Shown piece after piece: positions 25,816 through 35,441 of a DNA stretch of 64,000 bases (positions are counted from its first letter, which is position 1; every line of letters starts with the position of its first letter). Source of the stretch: an uncultured Clostridium sp. (GTDB lineage Bacteria > Bacillota > Clostridia > Clostridiales > Clostridiaceae). The notes under the pieces were generated by a model. That model was not told the origin of the DNA. It searched no databases and saw only the letters and a list, made by a program, of their open reading frames with translations. The stretch covers positions 1 through 64,000 of the forward strand of contig NZ_CAAGHK010000060.1 of the NCBI RefSeq assembly GCF_900769625.1. The letters run 5' to 3'. A program made the translations under genes and the position numbers.

Positions 25816-26982
25816 ATGAAGAATATGAAGATATTAGTTGCATATCATAAAGAATCTGATATTTATAAAAATGATATATATACACCAATACATGTCGGAA
25901 AAGCTTTAAGTTCAAAAGAATTAGGGTTTCCTGGAGATGATACAAAAGAAAATATATCTAAAAAAAATCCTAACTATTGCGAATTGACAGGCTTGTATTG
26001 GGCATGGAAAAATAATGTTTTCTCAGAAAGTGAGTATATTGGCTTTTGTCATTATCGAAGATACTTTGTCACTGATGAACAAGAACCAAGTTTATTCGGA
26101 AAAATAATGAAAAAGGTTAATAGAAAAATAAATGGAGAAGTTATTTCGAGATTTAGTTTAGATAATGAAATAAGTAATTTTCATAAATGGTTAGACAATC
26201 AGGATTTCGATGTGTTGCTGCCATATCCTATTAGATATAATAAAACAATAAGAAAGCAGTATTCAGAAAATCATTATGGGGAACATCTTGATATCATCAG
26301 AGACATAATAGGTGAAAAGACACCAGAGGTACTAGATAGTTTTGATTACATAATGGATCAAAATGAATTAAGTTTTGCTAATATGTTCATAATGAGAAAA
26401 AAATATTTTGATGAGTATATGGAGTGGTTATTTGATATATTGTTTGATTTTGAAACAAAAATAGAAATTCCTAAAGATCCATATCAAGCAAGAATATTTG
26501 GCTTTTTGTCAGAGAGACTTTTAAATGTGTATGTACATTATATTAGAAGCAGAGAAAGTATTAAATTAATATATGCTAAGGTATTAGAATTAAAATTTGA
26601 TATTAAACATGCTGAAGAGGCAGCTGTTGATAGTAATAGAATTAATAGTGGTAAATATAATTTTGATATTTCTTATTTAGTTAAGGATGACATTTATTTA
26701 AATGGATGGGCATTCGTAAAAGGAAAGACATCGAATAATGAAAAAAAATATATTCGAATATGCAATTCAGAAAACTCATATTGTTTTACGGCTAATAATA
26801 ATTTGAGAGATGATATTACTTTATGGCAGAATGATGATATTAATTATGATGAGTGTGGGATCTATGCACTTATTGATGGCAGTAAAATAAAAAAGGGAAA
26901 TTATAATATAAAAATTATTATAGAAAAAGAAGATAAAAAAGTATTTGAAATTAACTGTAAAGAAAAAGTTTATATTAAATAA
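25816..26982 (+). CDS. DUF4422 protein with C-terminal beta-rich domain
   Basis: This is a 388-residue protein. The first 250 or so residues are a DUF4422 domain (KILVAYHKES, PIHVGKALS, KNPNYCELTGLYWAWKN, IGFCHYRRYF, KQYSENHYGEHLDI, SFANMFIMRKKYFDEYMEW). The last 130 residues are beta-rich (DISYLVKDDIYLNGWAFVKGK ... GSKIKKGNYNIKI) and resemble the C-terminal extension of the GT8 protein before it (VKVHGWAIMEHS ... SNLEKGLYTIHLEL). It is probably a glycosyltransferase acting on the same glycan. The extension may bind substrate or partner, which is inference. Confidence 0.83.
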   Translation: MKNMKILVAYHKESDIYKNDIYTPIHVGKALSSKELGFPGDDTKENISKKNPNYCELTGLYWAWKNNVFSESEYIGFCHYRRYFVTDEQEPSLFGKIMKKVNRKINGEVISRFSLDNEISNFHKWLDNQDFDVLLPYPIRYNKTIRKQYSENHYGEHLDIIRDIIGEKTPEVLDSFDYIMDQNELSFANMFIMRKKYFDEYMEWLFDILFDFETKIEIPKDPYQARIFGFLSERLLNVYVHYIRSRESIKLIYAKVLELKFDIKHAEEAAVDSNRINSGKYNFDISYLVKDDIYLNGWAFVKGKTSNNEKKYIRICNSENSYCFTANNNLRDDITLWQNDDINYDECGIYALIDGSKIKKGNYNIKIIIEKEDKKVFEINCKEKVYIK

Positions 26983-27024
26983 AAAATTCTTTTAAAGATA
27001 AAGTGTGTTAAGGAAGTGAAGTTT

Positions 27025-28089
27025 GTGGAAAATTTTAATGTGCTAAAATTTTTGTTTATTATAGCAATAGTATTTGGACATATTGGTTTTTCAGTAAGTG
27101 GAAATGGAGAAACAATTCATACATTTGTTTATTTTTATCATATACCATTATTCTTTTTTCTTTATGGAATTATGTATAAAAGGGAGAGTATTGTTATAAG
27201 CATAAAAAAATCACTAAAAGAATTATATTTTCCATTTATAATAACATGTGTATTATTTATTCTACTTAGAAATGTATTTATAAATTTAGGTTTTTATAAA
27301 GTTGGAAGTGTTGATAGTTTATCACAGATGATTTCTGCAAGAACATTTATTGATTTATTTTCATTTAGATATACAGAGCCTCTATTAGGAGCAATATGGA
27401 TAATACCGTGCCTGTTTTTTGTTAATATACTATATGAATTTATTAACTTAGTTATTAAAAAAATAAAATTTTTTACTGATAGCAGAGATATTATATTACC
27501 AATAATAATAGTGAGTTTATTTGTTATAGGATTTAATAATGGAATGAATGGGGGATTTTTTAGGTTTAAATTTGATATTGTTCTCGTTGCATTATTATTC
27601 TATTATTTGGGAAGTGAATATGCTAGAGTTAAGGATAAAGTAAAAATAAACTATGCAGTAGCTTTGGGATTGTTTATTTTAATGATTCAGAATTTGAATT
27701 TTGGGTTTATAGATATGAATAACAGAAACTATGTTAATACCGCTTTTTTTCTATTTAATTCTTTAGTAGGAATATATATAAATTTAGCGATGGTTAATTT
27801 TATTCTTTGGATAAAAAATGCAAAATTCAAAAAAATGATGTATATAATTGGTGAATCAATTTTTTGGATTTTAGCACTACATTTTGTTATTTTTAAGATT
27901 GTAACATTAATAAAAATTAATATAGGAAATATGTCACCAGATATATTACAATATATATTCCCAGGTGATGTAAGTTCGCTTTCTTGGGTGGAACTTATGG
28001 AATATTGGATATTAGGTATTTTTGTTCCGTGTGCTCTAAGAATGGTTTATATAAAATTAAAAGAATATATCTTAGTAAGAAAAGATTAA
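27025..28089 (+). CDS. Membrane acyltransferase 3 family protein
   Basis: This is a 354-residue protein with about ten hydrophobic segments. The N-terminus reads NVLKFLFIIAIVFGHIGFSVS with the family histidine near residue 17, then VYFYHIPLFFFLYG. This is the acyltransferase-3 (OafA/NodX-like) pattern, usually O-acetylation of surface glycans. AAGGAAG lies 8 bases before the GTG at 27025; the GTG at 27016 overlaps that site. A broken relative follows at 28220. Confidence 0.82.
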   Translation: MENFNVLKFLFIIAIVFGHIGFSVSGNGETIHTFVYFYHIPLFFFLYGIMYKRESIVISIKKSLKELYFPFIITCVLFILLRNVFINLGFYKVGSVDSLSQMISARTFIDLFSFRYTEPLLGAIWIIPCLFFVNILYEFINLVIKKIKFFTDSRDIILPIIIVSLFVIGFNNGMNGGFFRFKFDIVLVALLFYYLGSEYARVKDKVKINYAVALGLFILMIQNLNFGFIDMNNRNYVNTAFFLFNSLVGIYINLAMVNFILWIKNAKFKKMMYIIGESIFWILALHFVIFKIVTLIKINIGNMSPDILQYIFPGDVSSLSWVELMEYWILGIFVPCALRMVYIKLKEYILVRKD

Positions 28090-28094
28090 TTAAT

Positions 28095-28150
28095 ATAATA
28101 TGAATAAAGAATTTTAAAAATTAAATACTAAAATTCATTATTCATATTAT
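28095..28150. terminator. Long hairpin between the two acyltransferase genes
   Basis: Arms of about 21 bp (28095-28115 and 28130-28150), with one mismatch, flank a 14-base loop. No T tract follows, so it may be a processing or stability hairpin rather than a true terminator. Confidence 0.5.
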
Positions 28151-28219
28151 TTATGTGTCAAATTTTTGATAGAACAATATGTACTGATAACAGATTTATA
28201 TGAGATGAGGGTATTTAAA

Positions 28220-29285
28220 ATGACAGAGGATAGAAGAATTGAATGGATGGATTTTTCTAGAACTTTTGCAATTATATCAGTATTATTATGTTATTCTGCT
28301 GATAGTGTATATTCCATGAATATGGAAGAATGGGCTATACTAAGCAACATTAATAAAATATTTAGTATCGTAATTCATACTACTGAAAGATTAGGAGTGC
28401 CTGTTTTTATTTTTTGACAGGAGCTTTACTGTTAAATAAGAATATAGACAGTGATTAAGATATTATTAGGTTCTATAAGCATAATTTATTTACTTTATTT
28501 ATTGCAGTAGAAATGTGGAATATAGTGTACAATATTTTCTTGTATATTTTTAAATTTGAAGAAGTTAATATGAGTATTGTTATAGCTGATTTGTTATTTT
28601 TTCAGCAAGTACAAATGTCACACATGTGGTATATGCCAATGATTTTAGGTATATATGTAGCAGTTCCTTTTGTAGCATATTATATAAAAAGTTTTCACTA
28701 AAAGTATTAATTATACAAATTAGTAGTACTTTTTTGCTTGTTTTATAGTACCAAATACTAATATAATATTTAGTATGTTGAATAAACCTGTACATGGGAT
28801 TATATTAGATTTAATCTATTGTGGTGGTATATGGTGTATATTTAATTATTGGATACTATATAAATAAGAATATACTAAAAAATATATCCAAATCAATAAT
28901 TATCTTGGGAGCAATAGGATTTTACTTATTGACTATTTTATTTCAAATTTATGTAAATAACAATGGATTAAATTATACGATTTGGTATGATTTTTCGGGG
29001 TTATTATTAACATGTACATTTATATTTGAGATTTTTCATCGAATAAAGATTACTAATAGTGTATTTATAAGTTGTACAAGATATATATCTTCAATTAGTT
29101 TGGGAATTTTATTTATACATAGACCTATACAAATGTTATTATGTAGGTATATTAACTTTAATAATTTTCATATGTGTATTTCATTTGTTATTATTTGGAT
29201 ATCAACTATAATATTAAGTATAGTGAGTGTATTAATTTTAAGAAAAGTATCATTTTTTTCTAAATATCTATTTATTATAAAATAG
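28220..29285 (+). pseudogene. Decayed acyltransferase 3 gene
   Basis: A good GAGGG site and ATG start MTEDRRIEWMDFSRTFAI, the usual acyltransferase-3 N-terminus. The frame stops at 28417 after VPVFIF in a T run. A one-base shift restores TGALLLNKNIDSD, then an in-frame TAA near 28458. The same frame runs on through SHMWYMPMILGIYVAVPFVAYY to 28701, and a further shift leads into the last piece, 28821-29285, with YISSISLGILFIHRP. At least two frameshifts and one nonsense change are needed to read it through. The intact relative just upstream may have made it dispensable. Confidence 0.85.
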
Positions 29286-29440
29286 AATAAATAGATCTTC
29301 TATTTTTTAAGTAGAATTATAATCATTTAAATCTATAGTTTTTACCTTGCAAATAAGTGGATTAGTATCTTTAAAAGAAAAGTTAAAACTAAATATATTT
29401 TTACAATAGTATATAAAAATAGAGTATTATGGAGGGAAAT

Positions 29441-30433
29441 ATGAGTTACTTAGTTTTGGGAGGAGCTGGATATATAGGCTCACATGCAGTCAATAAATTA
29501 ATAGAAGAAAATTATGATGTAGTAGTTGTGGATAATCTTCAGACTGGTCATGAAGAATCTGTTAATTCAAGAGCAAAATTTTATGAGGGTGATATTAGAG
29601 ACAAACAGTTTTTATCTGATGTTTTTGGAAAAGAAAATATTCAAGGGATATTTCATTTTGCAGCTAATTCAATTGTAGCAGAATCAATGAAAGAACCATT
29701 AATGTATTTTAATAATAATGTTTATGGAATGCAGATATTATTAGAAGTTATGAAAGAACATAATGTTAAAAATATAGTATTTTCATCTACAGCAGCAACT
29801 TATGGAGAACCAAAACAAGTTCCTATAACAGAAGATATGGAGACGTGTCCAACCAATACTTATGGTGAAACAAAGCTTGTTATGGAAAAAATGATGAAAT
29901 GGTGTGATAAAGCTTATGGAATGAAATATGTGGCACTTAGATATTTTAATGTTGCTGGAGCACAAGAAGATGGAAAGATTGGAGAAGATCATAATCCTGA
30001 AACTCATCTTATACCAATAGTTCTTCAAGCAGCTTTAGGAAAAAGAGATTGCATTACAATATTTGGGGATGATTATGATACTGAAGATGGGACATGTGTA
30101 CGTGATTATGTACATGTAGTTGATCTAGTTGAGGCTCATATATTAGCGATGGAATATTTAAATAATGGTGGGAAAAGCAATATTTTTAATTTAGGAAGTA
30201 ATCAAGGCTTTTCTGTAAAAGAAATTGTACAAACGGCTAGAAAGATTACAAATTTAGATATTAAAGAAAAGATTGGTGAAAGAAGAGATGGTGATCCAAG
30301 TAAATTAATTGCATCATCAGAGAAAGCAAGAAAAGTACTAGGATGGAATCCAACAAGAACAAATGTTGAAAATATAATTAAAGATGCTTGGTTATGGCAT
30401 AGTAGTCATAAGAATGGTTATGAAAATAACTAG
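29441..30433 (+). CDS. galE: UDP-glucose 4-epimerase
   Basis: This 330-residue SDR enzyme interconverts UDP-glucose and UDP-galactose. GGAGYIGSH near the start binds NAD. FSSTAATYGEP, NTYGETK with the catalytic Tyr and Lys, LRYFNVAGA and GTCVRDYVHVVDL are invariant blocks. GGAGGG at 29431 sets the start at the ATG at 29441, rather than the in-frame ATG at 29429 that overlaps it. It would supply UDP-galactose to glf and to other galactosyltransferases here. Confidence 0.96.
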   Translation: MSYLVLGGAGYIGSHAVNKLIEENYDVVVVDNLQTGHEESVNSRAKFYEGDIRDKQFLSDVFGKENIQGIFHFAANSIVAESMKEPLMYFNNNVYGMQILLEVMKEHNVKNIVFSSTAATYGEPKQVPITEDMETCPTNTYGETKLVMEKMMKWCDKAYGMKYVALRYFNVAGAQEDGKIGEDHNPETHLIPIVLQAALGKRDCITIFGDDYDTEDGTCVRDYVHVVDLVEAHILAMEYLNNGGKSNIFNLGSNQGFSVKEIVQTARKITNLDIKEKIGERRDGDPSKLIASSEKARKVLGWNPTRTNVENIIKDAWLWHSSHKNGYENN

Positions 30434-30595
30434 GTATAGAGTACTTAACTAAAGAAAATAATATTAAAATAATGCATTATATTTACTTAGTATTTGGATT
30501 TAAAGAAAGCTTGAGAACATTTTGAAAAGAATATACTAATTAGATTTGTAATATTTGTTGTAATTTAAAAAAATATAATATCAGGAGTTAGATAT

Positions 30596-31726
30596 ATGAA
30601 ACATTATGATAAAATAATTATAGGTGCAGGGTTATACGGATTGTATTCAGCTCTTTTTTGCGGCAAAAGAGGAGAGAAAGTATTAGTTATGGAATGTGAT
30701 CCAACACCGTTTAGACGTGCTACATATATTAATCAAGCACGTGTACATCAGGGATATCATTATCCAAGATCTATTTCTACTGCAATGAAATCAGCAGGGT
30801 ATTTTGAAAGATTTAATAAAGATTATGGATTTTGTATAAATAGTGAATTTAAAAAGATTTATTCAACATCTAGCGAATATTCTTGGTCAGATGCAAAGCA
30901 GTTTAAGAATTTTTGTGAAGCAGCAGATATACCGTGTGAAGAACTGCATCCAGAAAGGTTTTTTAAAGAAGGAATGTGTGATGGAGCATTTCTTACAAGA
31001 GAATATACATATGATGCTATGATTCTTAAAGATTATATGTTAGAAAATATAGAAAAGCTTCCCAATGTGGAAATAGATTATGGTGTAAATATTAAAAATA
31101 TAGAAAAGCTTCAGGATGTATATGCTATATACATGGATGATGGAAAAGAATATAAGACAGGATTCCTTCTTAATGCAACATATGCATCTACTAATCAGAT
31201 TTTGGACATGATTGGATATGAAAAGTTTAATATAAAATATGAATTATGTGAAATTATACTTTGTGATGTAAATGATAAGATGAAAGAGTATGGTTTTACA
31301 GTAATGGATGGTCCATTTTTTTCTATAATGCCTTTCGGTAAGACTGGATTACATTCACTAACATCTGTTACGTTTACACCACATACTACAAGCTATGATG
31401 GGGTGCCTACATTCGCATGTCAAGAAGCAAGTGGAGGATATTGTTCAACATCACATTTAGGTAATTGTAATGATTGTCCAGCTAAGCCTACAACAGCATT
31501 TCCATACATGAAAAGTCTTGCAAGAAAGTATCTTCGAGATGAATATGGATTTGAATATAAACATTCACTTTTCTCAATGAAACCAATACTTATGAGTTCT
31601 GAGATAGATGATTCAAGGCCGACAGTTATTAGAACATATTCAAAAAATCCTACATGCATAGGAATTTTATCAGGAAAGATTAATACAGTATACGATTTAG
31701 ATGAGGTGCTTAGTGATGGAGAATAA
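30596..31726 (+). CDS. FAD-dependent oxidoreductase of the polysaccharide locus
   Basis: This 376-residue protein belongs to the DAO-like FAD/NAD(P)-binding family. IIIGAGLYGLYSALFCGKRG is the dinucleotide-binding N-terminus and VLVMECD closes the second beta strand. ARVHQGYHYPRS is a conserved phrase of a subgroup found in glycan clusters and distantly recalls UDP-galactopyranose mutase. A Cys-rich patch (CSTSHLGNCNDCP) lies near residue 285. The substrate is unknown. The next gene overlaps it by 11 bases. It opens the second module of the locus (30596-37280). Confidence 0.7.
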   Translation: MKHYDKIIIGAGLYGLYSALFCGKRGEKVLVMECDPTPFRRATYINQARVHQGYHYPRSISTAMKSAGYFERFNKDYGFCINSEFKKIYSTSSEYSWSDAKQFKNFCEAADIPCEELHPERFFKEGMCDGAFLTREYTYDAMILKDYMLENIEKLPNVEIDYGVNIKNIEKLQDVYAIYMDDGKEYKTGFLLNATYASTNQILDMIGYEKFNIKYELCEIILCDVNDKMKEYGFTVMDGPFFSIMPFGKTGLHSLTSVTFTPHTTSYDGVPTFACQEASGGYCSTSHLGNCNDCPAKPTTAFPYMKSLARKYLRDEYGFEYKHSLFSMKPILMSSEIDDSRPTVIRTYSKNPTCIGILSGKINTVYDLDEVLSDGE

Positions 31727-32654
31727 AGAGAAAAATTTTATGTCTGCAGTTATTTATGTACATAATGCAGAGGATAGAATAGAACATTTCTTAAAGACAA
31801 TAATAGATGTATTTCAGGAAAATTTTGAACATTCAGAGATTATATGTGTAAATGATTGTTCTGATGATCGAAGTGTGGCAAAGATTAAGGAAGTAAGTGT
31901 AATAGCTAATTCTACAAGTATATCAATCCTTAATATGAGTTATTTTCATGGATTAGAAGTTGCAATGAATGCGGGTGTAGATCTTTCAATCGGAGATTTT
32001 GTATTCGAATTTGATTCAACAAATCTTGATTTTGATAAGACAGATATAATAAATGTATATAAAAAATCATTACAAGGATATGATATTGTAAGTGCTACGG
32101 CGGATAAGAAGGAAAAAATAACTTCTAGATTATTCTACAATGTATTTGACAGATTTACAGATTTATCATATCAAATGCATACTGAGAGTTTTCGCGTTTT
32201 AAGTAGAAGAGTTATTAATCGTATCAGTAGTATGAATAAAGCAATTCCATATAGAAAGGCTATTTATGCAAATTGTGGATTAAGAACAGATATATTAATT
32301 TATAAAAGTAAAATGAGTGATATAGAAAAAATAGATAAAAAAGAGAAAAAGTATAGAAGGGGATTAGCTACAGATTCACTTATTCTTTTCACAGATGTAG
32401 GATATCACTTTTCAATTGCAATGACTGCATTAATGATGTCCATGATGGTTTGTGTTGCAATTTATACAGTAGTAGCTTATTTAATAAGTAACCCTGTATC
32501 TGGATGGACGTCAACGATTTTATTCCTTTCTGTTGGATTCTTCGGGTTGTTTGGAATACTTACAGTGATTATAAAATATCTACAGTTGTTGGTTGAACTT
32601 GTATTTAAGAAAAAGGAATATAATTTTGAAAGTATTGAAAAATTGACAAGATAG
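31716..32654 (+). CDS. Degenerate DPM/GtrB-like family 2 glycosyltransferase with two membrane segments
   Basis: This 312-residue protein has the same layout as the next gene: a GT-A domain followed by two C-terminal membrane helices. The first acidic motif survives (CVNDCSDD). The catalytic block that reads VVMDSDLQDPP in the neighbour has become FVFEFDSTNLDF, losing QDPP, and the rest of the domain is diverged, while FRVLSRR is kept. It may be inactive, or a partner subunit. The in-frame ATG at 31701 has no ribosome binding site; GAGGTG at 31703 points to the ATG at 31716, inside the end of the previous gene. Confidence 0.75.
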   Translation: MENKEKNFMSAVIYVHNAEDRIEHFLKTIIDVFQENFEHSEIICVNDCSDDRSVAKIKEVSVIANSTSISILNMSYFHGLEVAMNAGVDLSIGDFVFEFDSTNLDFDKTDIINVYKKSLQGYDIVSATADKKEKITSRLFYNVFDRFTDLSYQMHTESFRVLSRRVINRISSMNKAIPYRKAIYANCGLRTDILIYKSKMSDIEKIDKKEKKYRRGLATDSLILFTDVGYHFSIAMTALMMSMMVCVAIYTVVAYLISNPVSGWTSTILFLSVGFFGLFGILTVIIKYLQLLVELVFKKKEYNFESIEKLTR

Positions 32655-32667
32655 AGAGTGAGAAAGT

Positions 32668-33621
32668 ATGAAGAAGTTAATATCTATAGTAGCGCCAATG
32701 TATAATGAAGAGGTACTTTGTCATCAATATTGTAAAGAAACTTTGGCGATGACAAGGTCATTAGAGGATAAGTATGATTTTGAAATTATTTTAGTAAATG
32801 ATGGATCTAAAGATAATACATATGCAATTATGTTAGAGGAGCAAAAAGCTAATCCAAAAGAAATTACAACTATTTGTTTATCTAGAAATTTTGGACTTGA
32901 AGGAGCAGTTAATGCAGGAATTAGGAAGGCAATGGGGGATGCAGTAGTGGTTATGGATTCTGACCTTCAAGATCCACCGGTACTTATACCTGAAATGATA
33001 AAGAAATGGGAAGCTGGTGCAGACATAGTTGTTGGTAGTAGGGTAAAAAGAAGTAATGATAATTTCCTAAAAAAGGCGGGTGCAAATTTCTATTATAAGG
33101 TTCTAGATTCTTTATCGGGGAAATTAAAACTTGAAAAAAGTGCAGCAAATTTTAGGCTTCTTTCAAGAAAAGCATTAAATCAAGTATTAGATTTACCAGA
33201 GGTAAATAGTGTTTTTAGAGTTGTAGTTCCTTTTGTTGGAATGAAAACAGATATTATAGAATATGATAGAGATAAACGTTTTGCTGGAAAAACAAAATAT
33301 AATTTGAAATCTATGATTCCATATGCACTTGATAGTATTACAGGAATTTCTGTTGAGCCATTAAGAAAAGTAATGTATTTTATACCTATAACTGGAATGA
33401 TTATTTTTAGTTCATTGATTGCTTTAATTTTGGCAGAGGGTGTGTGGAAAGCAATTTGTTTGGTTTTACTTATAATGAGTTTATTATTTGAGATGGTATT
33501 CTTGTCATTATATGTTATGTCGGAATATATTGCACAGATAATGACTGAAATTAAAGGACGTCCTATTTCAATAATTTATGATTATAAAGAAAGTGAGAAT
33601 GCAAGAAGGAGAATAGAATAA
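32668..33621 (+). CDS. Polyprenyl-phosphate glycosyltransferase (DPM1/GtrB-like)
   Basis: This is a 317-residue GT2 enzyme. SIVAPMYNEE opens the GT-A domain; LVNDGSKDNT, NFGLEGAVNAGI and the catalytic MDSDLQDPP are all intact, then NFRLLSRKAL and GKTKYNLKSM. Two membrane helices follow (about residues 233-285). Enzymes of this form load a sugar on undecaprenyl phosphate at the inner face, so that it can be flipped and used outside by a GT-C transferase. The GT-C-like protein at 35442 is the obvious candidate user. The AKR gene starts within its stop codon (TAATG). Confidence 0.9.
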   Translation: MKKLISIVAPMYNEEVLCHQYCKETLAMTRSLEDKYDFEIILVNDGSKDNTYAIMLEEQKANPKEITTICLSRNFGLEGAVNAGIRKAMGDAVVVMDSDLQDPPVLIPEMIKKWEAGADIVVGSRVKRSNDNFLKKAGANFYYKVLDSLSGKLKLEKSAANFRLLSRKALNQVLDLPEVNSVFRVVVPFVGMKTDIIEYDRDKRFAGKTKYNLKSMIPYALDSITGISVEPLRKVMYFIPITGMIIFSSLIALILAEGVWKAICLVLLIMSLLFEMVFLSLYVMSEYIAQIMTEIKGRPISIIYDYKESENARRRIE

Positions 33622-34559
33622 TGGAATACGTAAGAATGGGAAAATCAGGATTGAAACTTACAGAGGTGACTTTTGGTTCTGCATTAACAATAGGAACAGA
33701 GAGTATGGATCAAGTTTTTGCAAATGAGATGATTGATCAGGCATGGAATCTAGGAATAAGATCTTTTGATGTGTCTAACAATTATGGAATGGGGAATGCG
33801 GAAAAACTTGTAGGAAAAGCTCTACAGAGATACCCTCATGAAGAGTATGTTGTTGCTACAAAGGGATCATGGCCAATAGGGGATACACCATACCATAGAG
33901 GATTATCTAGAAAACATATTTTATGGGCATTCGAAGAATCTATTAAAAAAATGGAACTTGATTATGTAGATGTATATTATGCACATAGATATGATCCAGA
34001 AGTTCCTATGGAAGAGGTTGTTAGAACTTTTAATGGTCTTATTGAATCTGGAAGGATAAGATATTGGGCGACATCAGAATGGCCTGTAGAAGCATTAAGA
34101 GAGTGTCATGAGGTATGTGATAAGCTTGGTATGGAAAAACCAATTATAGAGCAGTGTATTTATTCATTTGCAGTTAGAAAAACTGAGCATAATGGAGTGA
34201 AGAATTTTTGTGATACTAATGGAGTTGGGATATTAGGATTTTCACCTCTATGTCAAGGTCTGCTTACAGGAAAATATAGAAATGGTATTCCGGAAGGATC
34301 AAGAGTAGCGAAGAGTAGACAGATTAATTATGATAAGACTATGAATTTTTATGAACAAAATAAGGAACGTATAGATAAATATTTAGATATTTGTGATAAA
34401 TATGAAGTAAGACCTGTGGATGTAGCCATAAAATGGGCAATACGCAAAGGTGTATATCCAGTTCTTGGAGCGAGTAAACCAGAACAGTTAGTAGATACAT
34501 TAAGTGGATTAGATATAAATCTACCTGAATCTATATGGAATGAATTTGAAATAATATAA
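33621..34559 (+). CDS. Aldo/keto reductase
   Basis: This is a 312-residue TIM-barrel oxidoreductase with the complete catalytic tetrad D50, Y55, K81 and H122 (FDVSNNYG, VATKGSW, YYAHRYD). The length is normal and the C-terminal NADPH-binding stretch GASKPEQL is present. The substrate is unknown. Within this module it could reduce a keto-sugar or sugar aldehyde, but a stress-type aldehyde reductase captured by the operon is also possible. It overlaps the glycosyltransferase gene before it. Confidence 0.9.
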   Translation: MEYVRMGKSGLKLTEVTFGSALTIGTESMDQVFANEMIDQAWNLGIRSFDVSNNYGMGNAEKLVGKALQRYPHEEYVVATKGSWPIGDTPYHRGLSRKHILWAFEESIKKMELDYVDVYYAHRYDPEVPMEEVVRTFNGLIESGRIRYWATSEWPVEALRECHEVCDKLGMEKPIIEQCIYSFAVRKTEHNGVKNFCDTNGVGILGFSPLCQGLLTGKYRNGIPEGSRVAKSRQINYDKTMNFYEQNKERIDKYLDICDKYEVRPVDVAIKWAIRKGVYPVLGASKPEQLVDTLSGLDINLPESIWNEFEII

Positions 34560-34583
34560 ATTTTAATGTGCTGGAGGTTACAT

Positions 34584-35381
34584 ATGAAATTATCAATATC
34601 TAATATTGCATGGGAAGCAAACGATGATGAAAAAGTTTATAGAATAATATCTGATAAAGGTTATAGTGGATTAGAAATTGCGCCAACAAGAATTTTCCCT
34701 GATAATCCATATGAGAAAAAAGAAGATGCACTTGAATGGGCAAGAAAATTAAAAGTTGAATATGGATTAGAAATTTCTTCTATGCAGTCAATTTGGTATG
34801 GTCGTCAGGAAAAAATTTTTGGTGAGGAAACTGAAAGAAAAATACTAATAGATTATACAAAGTTGGCAATTGATTTTGCTGCTATTATAGGATGTAAAAA
34901 TATTGTTTTTGGATGTCCAAGAAATCGTAATATATCAAGTGATGATGACTATTTTAAAGGAGTTAGTTTTTTTAGAGAACTGGGGGAATATGCATATAAT
35001 AAAGGAACAGTAATAGGCATGGAAGCAAATCCACCAATATATAATACTAATTTTATAAATAATACATCTGATGCTTTGAAGTTAATTAATGATGTTGATT
35101 CCATGGGATTTAAGTTGAATTTAGATGTGGGAACAATGCTGGAAAATATAGAGAAAGTAGAATTGCTTGAAAGTAATGTAAAACATATAAATCATGTACA
35201 TGTGAGTGAGCCAGGATTAAAAATTATAAAGAGAAGGTCGTTACATAAAGAATTATTAAATTTATTGCATAAATTTAATTATTCAGGTTATATTTCAATC
35301 GAAATGGGAAAAGTTGATAATATTGATGCTTTAATCGAGACGCTTTCATATATATCAGAACTTGTAAAGATAAGAGAATAA
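34584..35381 (+). CDS. Sugar phosphate isomerase/epimerase-like TIM-barrel protein
   Basis: This 265-residue protein is of the xylose-isomerase-like TIM-barrel family (AP endonuclease 2 fold). The likely metal ligands are all present: E148 (GMEANP), D181 (NLDVGT), H206 (HVHVSEPG) and E240 (ISIEMGK). GGAGG at 34572 places the start at the ATG at 34584; the earlier ATG at 34566 precedes the site. The substrate is not known. Next to the reductase it suggests that the module makes or interconverts an uncommon sugar. Confidence 0.82.
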   Translation: MKLSISNIAWEANDDEKVYRIISDKGYSGLEIAPTRIFPDNPYEKKEDALEWARKLKVEYGLEISSMQSIWYGRQEKIFGEETERKILIDYTKLAIDFAAIIGCKNIVFGCPRNRNISSDDDYFKGVSFFRELGEYAYNKGTVIGMEANPPIYNTNFINNTSDALKLINDVDSMGFKLNLDVGTMLENIEKVELLESNVKHINHVHVSEPGLKIIKRRSLHKELLNLLHKFNYSGYISIEMGKVDNIDALIETLSYISELVKIRE

Positions 35382-35441
35382 ATTAGCTCAAATCAATTTT
35401 TGAATAAAAAAGGTGTTGGGTAATAGATTAGGAGAAAAACT

